From: an uncultured Paracoccaceae bacterium
Lineage (GTDB): Bacteria; Pseudomonadota; Alphaproteobacteria; Rhodobacterales; Rhodobacteraceae
Direction of reading: 5' to 3'
DNA: 64,000 bases
Assembly: GCA_947503925.1 (NCBI GenBank)
Contig: CANNFQ010000002.1
Span: 62,001-126,000 of the forward strand
The notes below the pieces were generated by a model. That model saw nothing but the letters and a program-made list of their open reading frames with translations. It searched no databases and was not told where the DNA came from. Positions 17,034-25,111 of the stretch are shown piece by piece (position 1 is the first letter of the stretch; every line of letters starts with the position of its first letter). Made by a program: the position numbers and the translations under genes.

Positions 17034-17738
17034 ATGCAACTTATGATTTTGATCGACCATCTGAGCCTTTTGACGTTGCTTGATTGGGCCGCTGCGGCCC
17101 TGATTATCATCGCTTGGTTTATCATTGGTTGGATGATCGACCGCCCATCCGCAAAGCGCCCGTCCGTCACGATGCTGATGTCGGCCCGCAGGCGCGAGTG
17201 GATGAAGGTTTTTGTGCATCGCGATCCGCGTATCTTTGACAGTCAAATCCTCGCTAGCTTGCGGCAATCCACTGCGTTTTTTGCATCTACCTGCCTTTTG
17301 GCGATTGGCGGTGTTTTGGCACTGGTCGGGAATACCGAACCGCTGCGCGGTTTGTCGGCAGAGGTGCTGGATATGCCTGTTCCGGTGCTGGTCTGGCAGT
17401 TGAAACTTGGGCTGGTGGCGCTGCTTCTGACCAATGGTTTTTTGAAATTTGTCTGGGCGGACAGGGTGTTCGGCTATTGTGCCGTTGTCATGGCCGCGGT
17501 GCCTAATGACCCTGCTGACCCTGAAGCATACCCACGTGCCGCGCAGGCGGCAGAACTGAACATTCGTGCCGCCATCAACTTCAACCGCGGTCTGCGGTCG
17601 ATGTATTTTGCCCTTGCTGCATTGGCCTGGCTGATTGGCCCGCTTGCCCTGATCGGGGCGACGGTGATTGTCGTCTGGGTGTTGTGGTCACGGGAATTTG
17701 CATCGATCCCGCGCAGCATTCTGTTAAAGGATATGTGA
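17034..17738 (+). CDS. DUF599 membrane protein
   Basis: 234 residues from ATG 17034, an integral membrane protein with about four hydrophobic segments (roughly residues 12-33, 85-105, 125-143, 190-225). The SARRREWM and DPRIFDSQI stretch between the first two segments and the FNRGLRSMYF stretch are conserved features of the DUF599 family; no biochemical role is established. An upstream ATG at 17007 is possible, but AAAGG four bases before 17034 decides the start. It diverges from glcD, and its stop overlaps the next start (TGATG), so it is coupled to the small exported protein. Confidence 0.82.
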   Translation: MQLMILIDHLSLLTLLDWAAAALIIIAWFIIGWMIDRPSAKRPSVTMLMSARRREWMKVFVHRDPRIFDSQILASLRQSTAFFASTCLLAIGGVLALVGNTEPLRGLSAEVLDMPVPVLVWQLKLGLVALLLTNGFLKFVWADRVFGYCAVVMAAVPNDPADPEAYPRAAQAAELNIRAAINFNRGLRSMYFALAALAWLIGPLALIGATVIVVWVLWSREFASIPRSILLKDM

Positions 17739-18076
17739 TGAGACATGCTTTTGTTTTTGCCCTTTTGGCTGGTCCTGTACTTGCTGATGCACCCGTCGTT
17801 GAGGAGGTCAGTATTGATGGCGATCGTGTCAGCGTGACCTTGTCGCATCCCGATACAGGCTGGGATCACTATGCTGACGGGTGGGAGGTGTTGGATGCGG
17901 ATGGCAATAGCCTTGGTATCCGAGAATTGGCCCATCCGCATGTGAACGAACAACCCTTTACCCGGTCTTTGGGTGGCGTGCAGATCCCCGAAAGTGCGAC
18001 ATCGGTTTTCGTACGTGCCCGTTGCAATGTGGATGGCTGGTCAGAGGACCTGTTTGAGGTTGCGTTGACCGAATAG
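17738..18076 (+). CDS. Small exported hypothetical protein
   Basis: 112 residues. A signal peptide of about 17 residues ends in LADA. The mature protein looks like a single beta-sandwich domain (VSVTLSHPDTGWDHYADGWEVLDADGNSLGIREL...), similar in character to fibronectin-like periplasmic domains, with one cysteine. No named family recognised. ATG 17738 overlaps the DUF599 stop, so a functional link with that membrane protein is likely. A 19-bp tandem repeat begins at the base after its stop codon. Confidence 0.75.
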   Translation: MRHAFVFALLAGPVLADAPVVEEVSIDGDRVSVTLSHPDTGWDHYADGWEVLDADGNSLGIRELAHPHVNEQPFTRSLGGVQIPESATSVFVRARCNVDGWSEDLFEVALTE

Positions 18077-18133
18077 GCGCAACGTTCGGTGGGGCGCGCA
18101 ACGTACGGTGAGGCGCGCAACGTACGGTGAGGC
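18077..18133. repeat. Three 19-bp tandem repeats
   Basis: The unit GCGCAACGTACGGTGAGGC occurs three times head-to-tail (18077-18095, 18096-18114, 18115-18133); the second and third copies are identical, and the first differs at two bases. The unit contains the self-complementary CGTACG. It starts immediately after a stop codon (TAG 18074-18076). The rest of the intergenic stretch to 18373 holds only the short repeat at 18184 and no gene that I can support. Confidence 0.95.
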
Positions 18134-18183
18134 GCCATGATGACGAATCGTCTGTTAAAGCTGGTTTTGCAGCATTTTCGCGT

Positions 18184-18210
18184 GTCGGCAAAGCGTCGGC
18201 AAAACGTCGG
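18184..18210. repeat. 11-bp tandem repeat, 2.5 copies
   Basis: GTCGGCAAAGC (18184-18194), GTCGGCAAAAC (18195-18205) and a partial GTCGG (18206-18210). Its function is unknown. It lies in the non-coding stretch upstream of the membrane protein at 18374, about 50 bases after the 19-bp repeats. Confidence 0.85.
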
Positions 18211-18373
18211 ACCCCCTTTGCCATTTTATGCCCGTTAAGCCCGCGTACGCCACAAATCTGAATGCGGTGTTAACCGTTCAAATCGCAATCAATCTCGTCG
18301 ATTGTCCCCATATTGTTGCCGCATTTCTGAAAAATAACCATGCCCGTGCAAACGCATGAGTGATGGAACAGGT

Positions 18374-18742
18374 ATGTCAGATATCAAGCAGGACGATGAC
18401 TGTGTTTCGAAGAAACCGTGGAGCGAGGTTTTGTCCCGGTCGCTGAAGCTGTTCACGTTCAATGCGGCGCGGGAAGGCGGCAAATCCTTTGGCCGCGTCA
18501 TATTCTTTGTTATCCTCGGTCTGATCGTGCTGATGATCGCCACCTATGTGATCGACAGCCTGACGGGGTGGTTCAGCAGCTGGTTTGATTTCTGGCCCTT
18601 CAACCGGGGCGAAGAGGTTGTCGCGGAGCCGGAAAAGCGCCGTTGGTTCAGCTTTGGCGGCGAGAGAGAGCTGGCGACCCCGCCGGTTGAAACCCCCGAA
18701 GGTGACGTGAAATGGTATTGTCGTTGGAACCCGATCTGCTGA
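18374..18742 (+). CDS. Small single-pass membrane protein, unknown
   Basis: 122 residues from ATG 18374 (GGA about seven bases upstream); an alternative ATG at 18356 adds six residues. A hydrophilic N-terminus is followed by one strongly hydrophobic segment (VIFFVILGLIVLMIATYVI, about residues 42-60), then an aromatic-rich stretch (GWFSSWFDFWPF) and a charged tail with a closing WYCRWNPIC. The aromatic patch suggests interfacial membrane association. No family recognised. It lies between the repeat region and the PA14-RTX-Hint gene. Confidence 0.65.
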   Translation: MSDIKQDDDCVSKKPWSEVLSRSLKLFTFNAAREGGKSFGRVIFFVILGLIVLMIATYVIDSLTGWFSSWFDFWPFNRGEEVVAEPEKRRWFSFGGERELATPPVETPEGDVKWYCRWNPIC

Positions 18743-18747
18743 GGAAG

Positions 18748-18775
18748 CGTGACAGTGTCACGTTAACCTGCAGGT
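18748..18775. promoter_or_regulatory. Two adjacent palindromes upstream of the Hint-domain gene
   Basis: CGTGACA-G-TGTCACG (18748-18762) is a perfect odd palindrome, and ACCTGCAGGT (18766-18775) is a second perfect palindrome four bases on. They start six bases after the preceding stop and about 95 bases before ATG 18871. No U-tract follows, so an operator is more likely than a terminator. The binding protein is unknown. Confidence 0.45.
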
Positions 18776-18870
18776 GAAAAACGATTTCAAGATGCTATCT
18801 TTCACTGTAGATAGTTGGACGTAATAGACGTGTGATGAATTAATCAGTTTGACGATGTTGAAGGTACGGC

Positions 18871-20535
18871 ATGGTAAATAGTACGGGCAGTGACGACATA
18901 GGTGGCGTCAACCAGTCAGGCGATAACACGTTTGGTGACAATGCTTTCTGGTTTGAGTGGATAGAGTTCTCCGGCTTTGCGTCAAATCTGACAGATGCAG
19001 GGTTCAATACTGCTGATGGGTCCATCAGCTCTGGCACGACGATTTACAATGCCGGTGGCACGGATGATCTGAACACGCTGGTCACCGATGACAGCGCGTC
19101 TGTGCTGGGCGATGACGTGACTGGCGACCGCAGTGAATTTGGTGTCCGTGTCACGACAACACTCAATGTGACGAATGAAGGCACCTATCGCTTCGACGTT
19201 TTGTCGGACGATGGTGTGATACTTTATGTCGATGGCGTGCCTGTGGTGGTGGATGACAGCCGCCATGCGCCCCGCACGCGCAGCGGCGAAATTGATCTTG
19301 ATGCAGGCCAGCATGAGATTGTCATCATCTATTTCGAACAGACCGGCCGCAATGTTCTGGAGGTGGATATCCAGAGTGATGCGAGCGGCGATTATCCAAC
19401 CACGATTGCGCTACAGGATGCCGATGTGTCGGCGAATGCCGGCGACGATATCGTCAATGCCCGTGGCGGCGATGATACGATTGACGGCGGCGCGGGCGAT
19501 GACGTGCTGGATGGCGGTTCTGGCGATGACACACTGGATGGTGGCGCGGATGACGACACGCTGACCGGTGGTATCGGCGATGATGTTTTCATTGTCAGTG
19601 ATGGTGCTGACAGGATCACCGATTTCGGTGCGGGCGAAAGCGGGTCTATTTCGGATGGTGATCAGGCCAATAATGACTTTGTCGATCTTAGCGGATTCTA
19701 TAACGCCACGACACTGGCCGCCGTGAATGCAGCTGGCCTTGGTGATACGTTTAATTCGGAAATCGGGATGTTGCGCGCGGATGCCGCTGATGGGACCATT
19801 GATGGCCTGATCAACGGCAATGACTATTCCGCGCAGATCGGCGATATCGACCTGACCATTGAAAACGGTGGGGCGGCTGTTACAGGATCTGACCTGACAT
19901 TCGACAACACGAATGTGGTTTGCTTTGCCAAGGGCACGTTGATTGAAACCGATGCAGGCCCAAAACAGGTTGAGGAGTTGGTGGTCGGGGATCAGGTCCG
20001 GACGTTGCATGACGATTTCCAGCCGATCCGCTGGATTGGTGGGCGGTCGCTTGATGCGATTGATCTGGTGGCCAAACCCGTGCTTTGCCCAATCCGCATC
20101 AAGGCTGGTGCATTGGGGGATGGGCTGCCCGAGAGGGATCTGATCGTGTCACCGCAGCATCGCATATTGGCCCGGTCCGGGATTGCGATGCGCATGTTTG
20201 GGACCCAAGAGGTGCTGGTCGCCGCCAAGAAACTGATTGTGCTGGATGGTGTCGACGTCTTGCGTGATGTCACCTCCGTCCATTACTTCCACATGCTGTT
20301 TGACCGCCATCAGATCGTGTTTTCCAATGGTGCGCCGACTGAAAGCCTGTTCACTGGTCCCGAGGCCCTGAATGCACTGAGTGCAGCGGCGGTCGCCGAA
20401 ATCGGGGCGATCTTCCCGGAATTGCTGAGTGATACGCCGCTGCATGAACCAGCAGCGTTCATTCCCGAAGGCCGCAGGCAACGCCGCCTTGTCTGGCGGC
20501 ATGCAAAGAATAGACGCCCTATCATTACCGGCTGA
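18871..20535 (+). CDS. PA14-like / RTX-repeat / Hint-domain exported protein
   Basis: 554 residues without a Sec signal. Residues about 25-175 look like a PA14 lectin-like domain (FDVLSDDGVILYVDGVPVV and HEIVIIYFEQ). Residues 190-243 hold calcium-binding RTX nonapeptides (GGDDTIDGGAGDDVLDG), which normally go with type I secretion. Residues from Cys351 (CFAKGTLIET) to about 495 form a Hint domain, the intein/hedgehog-type autoprocessing fold, with SPQHRIL as the block-B-like motif. The C-terminal 60 residues are basic. The Hint_2 architecture is common in Rhodobacteraceae. No secretion genes are adjacent. Confidence 0.88.
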   Translation: MVNSTGSDDIGGVNQSGDNTFGDNAFWFEWIEFSGFASNLTDAGFNTADGSISSGTTIYNAGGTDDLNTLVTDDSASVLGDDVTGDRSEFGVRVTTTLNVTNEGTYRFDVLSDDGVILYVDGVPVVVDDSRHAPRTRSGEIDLDAGQHEIVIIYFEQTGRNVLEVDIQSDASGDYPTTIALQDADVSANAGDDIVNARGGDDTIDGGAGDDVLDGGSGDDTLDGGADDDTLTGGIGDDVFIVSDGADRITDFGAGESGSISDGDQANNDFVDLSGFYNATTLAAVNAAGLGDTFNSEIGMLRADAADGTIDGLINGNDYSAQIGDIDLTIENGGAAVTGSDLTFDNTNVVCFAKGTLIETDAGPKQVEELVVGDQVRTLHDDFQPIRWIGGRSLDAIDLVAKPVLCPIRIKAGALGDGLPERDLIVSPQHRILARSGIAMRMFGTQEVLVAAKKLIVLDGVDVLRDVTSVHYFHMLFDRHQIVFSNGAPTESLFTGPEALNALSAAAVAEIGAIFPELLSDTPLHEPAAFIPEGRRQRRLVWRHAKNRRPIITG

Positions 20536-20595
20536 TGCGTCGCTGCTGCGCTGTGGCTTGACAGATCAGACCTGCATGGTTTGAATCGTGCCATT

Positions 20596-20635
20596 ATGAC
20601 GGCGGTCCCCGTCATCAGAACAGTTTTGTCTGTTC
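20596..20635. other. Two consecutive hairpins downstream of the Hint-domain gene
   Basis: ATGACGG (20596-20602) pairs with CCGTCAT (20609-20615), and GAACAG (20618-20623) pairs with CTGTTC (20630-20635), each with a 6-nt loop. They lie 60-100 bases after the stop at 20535 and 75 bases before the next start. No U-tract follows on the plus strand. They may end or protect the transcript, or bind a regulator. Confidence 0.4.
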
Positions 20636-20709
20636 CGCACGGCTGCCGATAAAGACCTATTTTGCTTTCGCTATTCTATTCATGTCATTTTCAGGAACGC
20701 GTCATTGCC

Positions 20710-22581
20710 ATGTCACTTTTGAAACCCCAGAAAATCGTTGATGCGGCTGGTCTTTTTGTTGCCAGCCTTGCCTTTTGGAAGAAGCCGGGCATCCAAGCCT
20801 CGCTTGATGTTTATGAAGCGGCGGAAAAGCTGCTGCGCATGCCGCCTGTGTCGATCAAGACTCTTGCAGATGCGTTTGAGAAATCCGCACATGACGCGAT
20901 TGCCTATCTGACTGCTGAGGGCGTTGTTGATGCCGAGGTCCGTATCGCGCAGATGATCAGTGCCACCCTGCCGGATGACAGTTTCATCGTCGCAAACCGG
21001 ATGGATCCGGATGCGGTGACCCAGGCCATGGTTGCCCGGCTGTCCGCCCCGGAGCATTTGCTGCCCCCGCTGCCGATCGTGTTTGCCGATATCATACGCC
21101 CCGTTTTGAAAGAGGCATTGGAAGGGGATTCCTTTGCGACCGAGTTGAATGCCGCCTATATGAAGCGGGTTCTGAACCAGCTTGATACGGTGCAAGATAG
21201 TGTCGCGGATGCAAAGTCCGAAATGCTGTCGAAATTCGACCTTATACTGAACGGCCATTATGTGCCGCTTGAAACGCTTGTGTCACTGGCCCGCATATTT
21301 GGTGGGACATCATTGACGACCCGCGATACGCTGGAGCCTTTCTTGTTTGAACGGGCGCAACGCTATGTGCTGTTGCAGGCCCGTGTTGCCAATTTGAGCG
21401 AACGGGCCATCCGTGCTGCTGATCTGAAAGTGCAGGTGGACGAACATTTGCAGATTGGCAATCTGGATGGTGTGGAGCATCTGCTGGCTGAGGCGCATGA
21501 GTTGCAATTGAAGGAGGCCCGCGACACCGGCGAAATTCGCGCCGATGCGGCGATGGCTGGCGGTGCGGTTGAGGTGGTTCATCGCCATTTTGCGGCGATT
21601 TCATCCAGTTTTGGTTCGGTTTCCGGCGATATCGAGGCCCGGTTGCGGATCATGGACTATGCGCCCCGGTTGATCGAGGCTGCCCATCGTTACGATTTGA
21701 ATGCGACCATGTTTGCCTTTCATCTTGTCGATGGTGTGACCAATGACGCGCTACGGCAGCGCGATCCCGAATTATGGGGCTGTGCGCAGCAGGCGCTGGG
21801 CCGTGTCAGTGCAATTTGGACAACGAATTCCGGTGAGACGCAGGCACAGGAATATCTGAAACAAGCGCAGCAGTTTTACGAAAATGCCCTTTCTGTGCGT
21901 CAAAGGGAGACTGTCCCGGCCCTATGGGCGGAAACACATCTTTATCGGGCCGTTCTTCTTGCCGAGGTTGGTGGCACAAATGAAGACCTCGCGATGCTTG
22001 GGGATGCAAAATCGGCGTATCGTCAGGCGTATGAGGTTTTCGAGGCGCATGATCTACCCGACCTGCATGCGACCGCAGATTTTCATCGCGCTGATCTGTT
22101 GATCAGTCTGAGCCTGAAAGACCCGTTTGAACCGCGCAATATTGCCGTGCGTGATGCCGTGATTGGCATGCTGGATCAGGTGGCGACCCGGTATACCAAT
22201 GTCACGGCCCCGGATATGTATGCGTTGATATTGCGCCGCAAGGCGAAGGCGCATGGCGCGCAGGCGATGTTCAGTGATGGCGAATTTGGTCAGCATCACC
22301 TGAATAATGCCCGCGATTGTTTGATGGAGGCGGTCATGCATTATGATGCCACCGCCCAGCCCGTCCGCCGGATGGAGACACTGTTGGAGCTGTCGGCGGC
22401 CGTAATGAACGCGGCCAGTCACAATCCGGGTCAGAATACCCGTGCACGCCTGAAAGATGCGCTGTCTATTCTGGAACTAGGCGAGAAGACTTTGATCACC
22501 CATCCGGTGCCTGATTTGATCGAGCTTTACGGAATGGTGCGCAAAGATCTCGAAACGTTTCTTGCACAGGTTGAGGCATAA
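20710..22581 (+). CDS. Large helical repeat-like protein of unknown function
   Basis: 623 residues from ATG 20710, with AGGAA upstream; an in-frame ATG at 20662 would add 16 residues of no clear character. The protein is almost wholly alpha-helical and soluble. Residues about 220-310 have heptad-like spacing (coiled coil). Residues from about 360 resemble degenerate TPR-type helical hairpins (QEYLKQAQQFYENALSVRQ, ALWAETHLYRAVLLAEVGG, DAKSAYRQAYEVFEAHDL). No catalytic motif was seen. It ends five bases before the convergent DUF1285 gene. It could be a scaffold, but no function is claimed. Confidence 0.7.
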   Translation: MSLLKPQKIVDAAGLFVASLAFWKKPGIQASLDVYEAAEKLLRMPPVSIKTLADAFEKSAHDAIAYLTAEGVVDAEVRIAQMISATLPDDSFIVANRMDPDAVTQAMVARLSAPEHLLPPLPIVFADIIRPVLKEALEGDSFATELNAAYMKRVLNQLDTVQDSVADAKSEMLSKFDLILNGHYVPLETLVSLARIFGGTSLTTRDTLEPFLFERAQRYVLLQARVANLSERAIRAADLKVQVDEHLQIGNLDGVEHLLAEAHELQLKEARDTGEIRADAAMAGGAVEVVHRHFAAISSSFGSVSGDIEARLRIMDYAPRLIEAAHRYDLNATMFAFHLVDGVTNDALRQRDPELWGCAQQALGRVSAIWTTNSGETQAQEYLKQAQQFYENALSVRQRETVPALWAETHLYRAVLLAEVGGTNEDLAMLGDAKSAYRQAYEVFEAHDLPDLHATADFHRADLLISLSLKDPFEPRNIAVRDAVIGMLDQVATRYTNVTAPDMYALILRRKAKAHGAQAMFSDGEFGQHHLNNARDCLMEAVMHYDATAQPVRRMETLLELSAAVMNAASHNPGQNTRARLKDALSILELGEKTLITHPVPDLIELYGMVRKDLETFLAQVEA

Positions 22582-22586
22582 GCGGG

Positions 22587-23177
22587 TTACTGTTGCAGTT
22601 CGGCCGCTGGAATGATGGGGAAGAATACCCCCTGTGACCGCACCCCGAACCATTGCGTGCCCTCATGGTCCGCCTCTTCCCCGATATCGACCAACCGGTA
22701 GAAGGATTTGCGGTCGATCAGCGCCTCAAGATTGGCCCGCACAAGGATGTAGGGTGAGGGTTCGCCGGTTTCGGGGTCACGTTCCACACGGATCGGGTGG
22801 TCGGGTCCGGCGGTGAATGTGTCACCTACATTGGTTTCAAATTCCAGCCTGTCCCCTTTGCGGTTGAAATCTACAGCCACGAATGGCGCATCATCGACGG
22901 TGATGCCGACCTTTTCGACGGGTGTGACAAGCACATAGTCATCCCCATCCTTGCGCAGAATCGTTGAGAATAGCCGCACCAGTTCCGTCCGCCCTATGGG
23001 TGTCCCCATGTAGAACCATGTCCCGTCCCGGGCGATCCGCATGTCCAGATCCCCGCAATGCGGCGGATTCCATAAGTGAACCGGCGGCAACCCGCCTTTT
23101 TGGGCGGCGCGGGCGCTGGAAGCGAGGCTTTCTGCCGAAGGGGTCACAATCTTTTGTGTGTTCATTGTTTTTGCCAT
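22587..23177 (-). CDS. DUF1285 protein
   Basis: 196 residues, cytoplasmic. [33 protein letters not shown] near the N-terminus and the [19 protein letters not shown] region are typical of the DUF1285 family. No biochemical activity is established. It is divergent from moxR with only 57 bases between, and in alphaproteobacteria this family often sits beside the moxR-DUF58 operon, which suggests joint function. A second in-frame ATG lies four codons in (23165). Confidence 0.85.
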   Translation of the reverse strand: MAKTMNTQKIVTPSAESLASSARAAQKGGLPPVHLWNPPHCGDLDMRIARDGTWFYMGTPIGRTELVRLFSTILRKDGDDYVLVTPVEKVGITVDDAPFVAVDFNRKGDRLEFETNVGDTFTAGPDHPIRVERDPETGEPSPYILVRANLEALIDRKSFYRLVDIGEEADHEGTQWFGVRSQGVFFPIIPAAELQQ

Positions 23178-23234
23178 TGGGGTTCATGGGATTATCTGTT
23201 GGTATGGAAGATATCGTTTAACCGGAGGAATGTC

Positions 23235-24242
23235 ATGGCCAGTGACGCAGATCTTGTCGCCCAAATCGAAACACTGGGCGCAAAGCTGGGTGAGGCCCGC
23301 ACCAGTATCGCGGCCCGTTTCATCGGCCAGCAGAAGGTCGTGGACCTGACCCTGACCGCATTGATCTGCGGTGGTCATGCTGTTTTGATCGGTCTGCCCG
23401 GGCTGGGCAAGACGATGTTGGTGGATACATTGTCGACCGTGATGGGGTTGAATGGAAACCGGATCCAGTTCACCCCGGACCTGATGCCTGCTGATATTCT
23501 GGGGTCTGAAGTACTGGAAACCGCCGATGATGGCGCCCGCAATTTCCGTTTCATCGAAGGCCCGATTTTCTGTCAGTTGTTGATGGCTGACGAGATCAAC
23601 CGCGCCTCCCCCCGGACCCAATCCGCCCTTTTGCAAGCGATGCAGGAAAAGGAAGTGACCATTGCAGGTCAGCACCGTCCGCTTGGTGTCCCGTTCCACG
23701 TGCTGGCCACCCAGAACCCGATTGAGCAGGAAGGCACGTACCCCTTGCCAGAGGCGCAATTGGACCGTTTTCTTGTGCAGATTGACGTTCCCTACCCGGA
23801 TCGTTCTACCGAGAAGGATATTTTGATTGCCACGACAGGTGTTGAAGAGGCACAATCGCAGGCTGTGTTTACTGCGCAGGAATTGCTGGATGCCCAGACT
23901 CTGCTGCGCCGGATGCCGGTGGGTGACAATATAGTAGAGATGATCCTTGACCTTGTCCGCGCCTGTCGCCCGGATGATGAGACCGCCCCGGATGCAATCC
24001 GCCAAAGCGTCAGTTGGGGTCCCGGTCCGCGTGCCGCCCAGGCCCTGATGCTGACGGTCCGTGCCGCGGCCTTGCTGGATGGTCGTCTGGCCCCGTCTGC
24101 CGAAGATGTGCGCGCGATGGCGGTACCTGTGCTGGAACATCGCATGGCGCTGTCCTTTGCTGCGCGCGCCCGAGGTGAGAGCATTCAGGGCATCATCAAC
24201 ACCACCGCTGATCAGATCACGTCTGTGCCTGCCGCCGCATGA
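23235..24242 (+). CDS. MoxR-family AAA+ ATPase
   Basis: 335 residues. Walker A is GLPGLGKT (53-60), Walker B is LLMADEINRA, sensor 1 lies in ATQNPIEQEGTYPLPEAQLDRF, and the C-terminal lid ends in a helical domain. MoxR ATPases act as chaperones that remodel or load cofactors on partner proteins, usually with a vWA protein. GGAGG sits six bases before ATG 23235, which fixes the start although the frame is open to 23076. It is the first gene of a four-gene coupled operon. Confidence 0.95.
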   Translation: MASDADLVAQIETLGAKLGEARTSIAARFIGQQKVVDLTLTALICGGHAVLIGLPGLGKTMLVDTLSTVMGLNGNRIQFTPDLMPADILGSEVLETADDGARNFRFIEGPIFCQLLMADEINRASPRTQSALLQAMQEKEVTIAGQHRPLGVPFHVLATQNPIEQEGTYPLPEAQLDRFLVQIDVPYPDRSTEKDILIATTGVEEAQSQAVFTAQELLDAQTLLRRMPVGDNIVEMILDLVRACRPDDETAPDAIRQSVSWGPGPRAAQALMLTVRAAALLDGRLAPSAEDVRAMAVPVLEHRMALSFAARARGESIQGIINTTADQITSVPAAA

Positions 24243-25111
24243 CCGAAGCGCTGGCCCTTCGTTCCCAGTCTGAGGATCTGGCGGCGTATCTGCCGCCTTT
24301 GCTGGCCGAGGCCGAGCATCTGGCGACGACGGTCCTGCTGGGCGATCATGGCCGCAGGCGGGCAGGGACCGGCGATACGTTTTGGCAATACCGCCCCGCC
24401 CAGCCCTATGATGCGGCCCGCAGCATTGATTGGCGCAGGTCTGCCCGTTCGGATACGAATTTTGTGCAGGACAAAGAATGGCAGATCGCCCAGTCGATTG
24501 TCTTGTGGGTGGATCAAGCGGCCTCAATGGCATTCCGCTCTGCCGATAATCTGCCCACCAAGGCGACCCGCGCCCGCACTTTGGCCCTTGCCATCGCGAT
24601 CCTGTTGATCCGGGGCGGCGAGCGCGTTGGCTTGACTGGTATGCGTCTGCCGCCGCGCCGGGGTGCTGCGCAGCTGATGCAGATGGCGCAATTGCTGTCG
24701 CAGGATGATGACGCTGATTATGGTGCGCCGGTTGCGCAAGGCATGCTGCCCCATTCGCGCGCCCTGTTTGTCAGCGATTTCCTGCATGACATGGCCCCAG
24801 TGGAAGATGCCTTGCTACGCGCCGCTGATCGCGGGGTGCGCGGTGCATTGGTCCAGGTCCTTGATCCGCAGGAAGAGGCGTTTCCCTTTGATGGACGGAC
24901 GATTTTCCAGTCCATGTCTGGCACGATCCAGCATGAAACGATGAAAGCCGGTGATCTGAAAACCCGTTATTTGGACCGTCTGGCCGCCCGCAAGGACCGG
25001 TTGCAGCATTTGGCGCGCACTACTGGCTGGCAATTTCATACCCATCATACCGGCGAGAGCGCAACAGGTGCTTTGCTGTGGCTTTACGGCGCGTTGGAGC
25101 GGCACGCCTGA
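24239..25111 (+). CDS. DUF58 protein (vWA-like MoxR partner)
   Basis: 290 residues. The family hallmark RPAQPYDAARSIDWRRSARSD, a conserved DUF58 stretch with DWR, lies near residue 57. The rest resembles a degenerate vWA fold (IVLWVDQAASMAFRS in the place of the MIDAS DxSxS strand). It overlaps moxR by 4 nt (ATGA) and the next gene by one base. DUF58 proteins accompany MoxR ATPases and are thought to be their substrates or adaptors. Confidence 0.92.
   Translation: MTEALALRSQSEDLAAYLPPLLAEAEHLATTVLLGDHGRRRAGTGDTFWQYRPAQPYDAARSIDWRRSARSDTNFVQDKEWQIAQSIVLWVDQAASMAFRSADNLPTKATRARTLALAIAILLIRGGERVGLTGMRLPPRRGAAQLMQMAQLLSQDDDADYGAPVAQGMLPHSRALFVSDFLHDMAPVEDALLRAADRGVRGALVQVLDPQEEAFPFDGRTIFQSMSGTIQHETMKAGDLKTRYLDRLAARKDRLQHLARTTGWQFHTHHTGESATGALLWLYGALERHA

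Noticed and set aside
18077..18133. Possible CRISPR array
   Set aside because: The 19-bp units are directly adjacent with no unique spacers, and no cas genes exist.
18766..18775. LuxR-type quorum-sensing box
   Set aside because: ACCTGCAGGT resembles half-sites joined without the usual spacer and is only 10 bp; no luxR/luxI gene is nearby.
19440..19600. DNA repeats in the Hint-domain gene
   Set aside because: They are coding RTX nonapeptides, not an independent repeat element.
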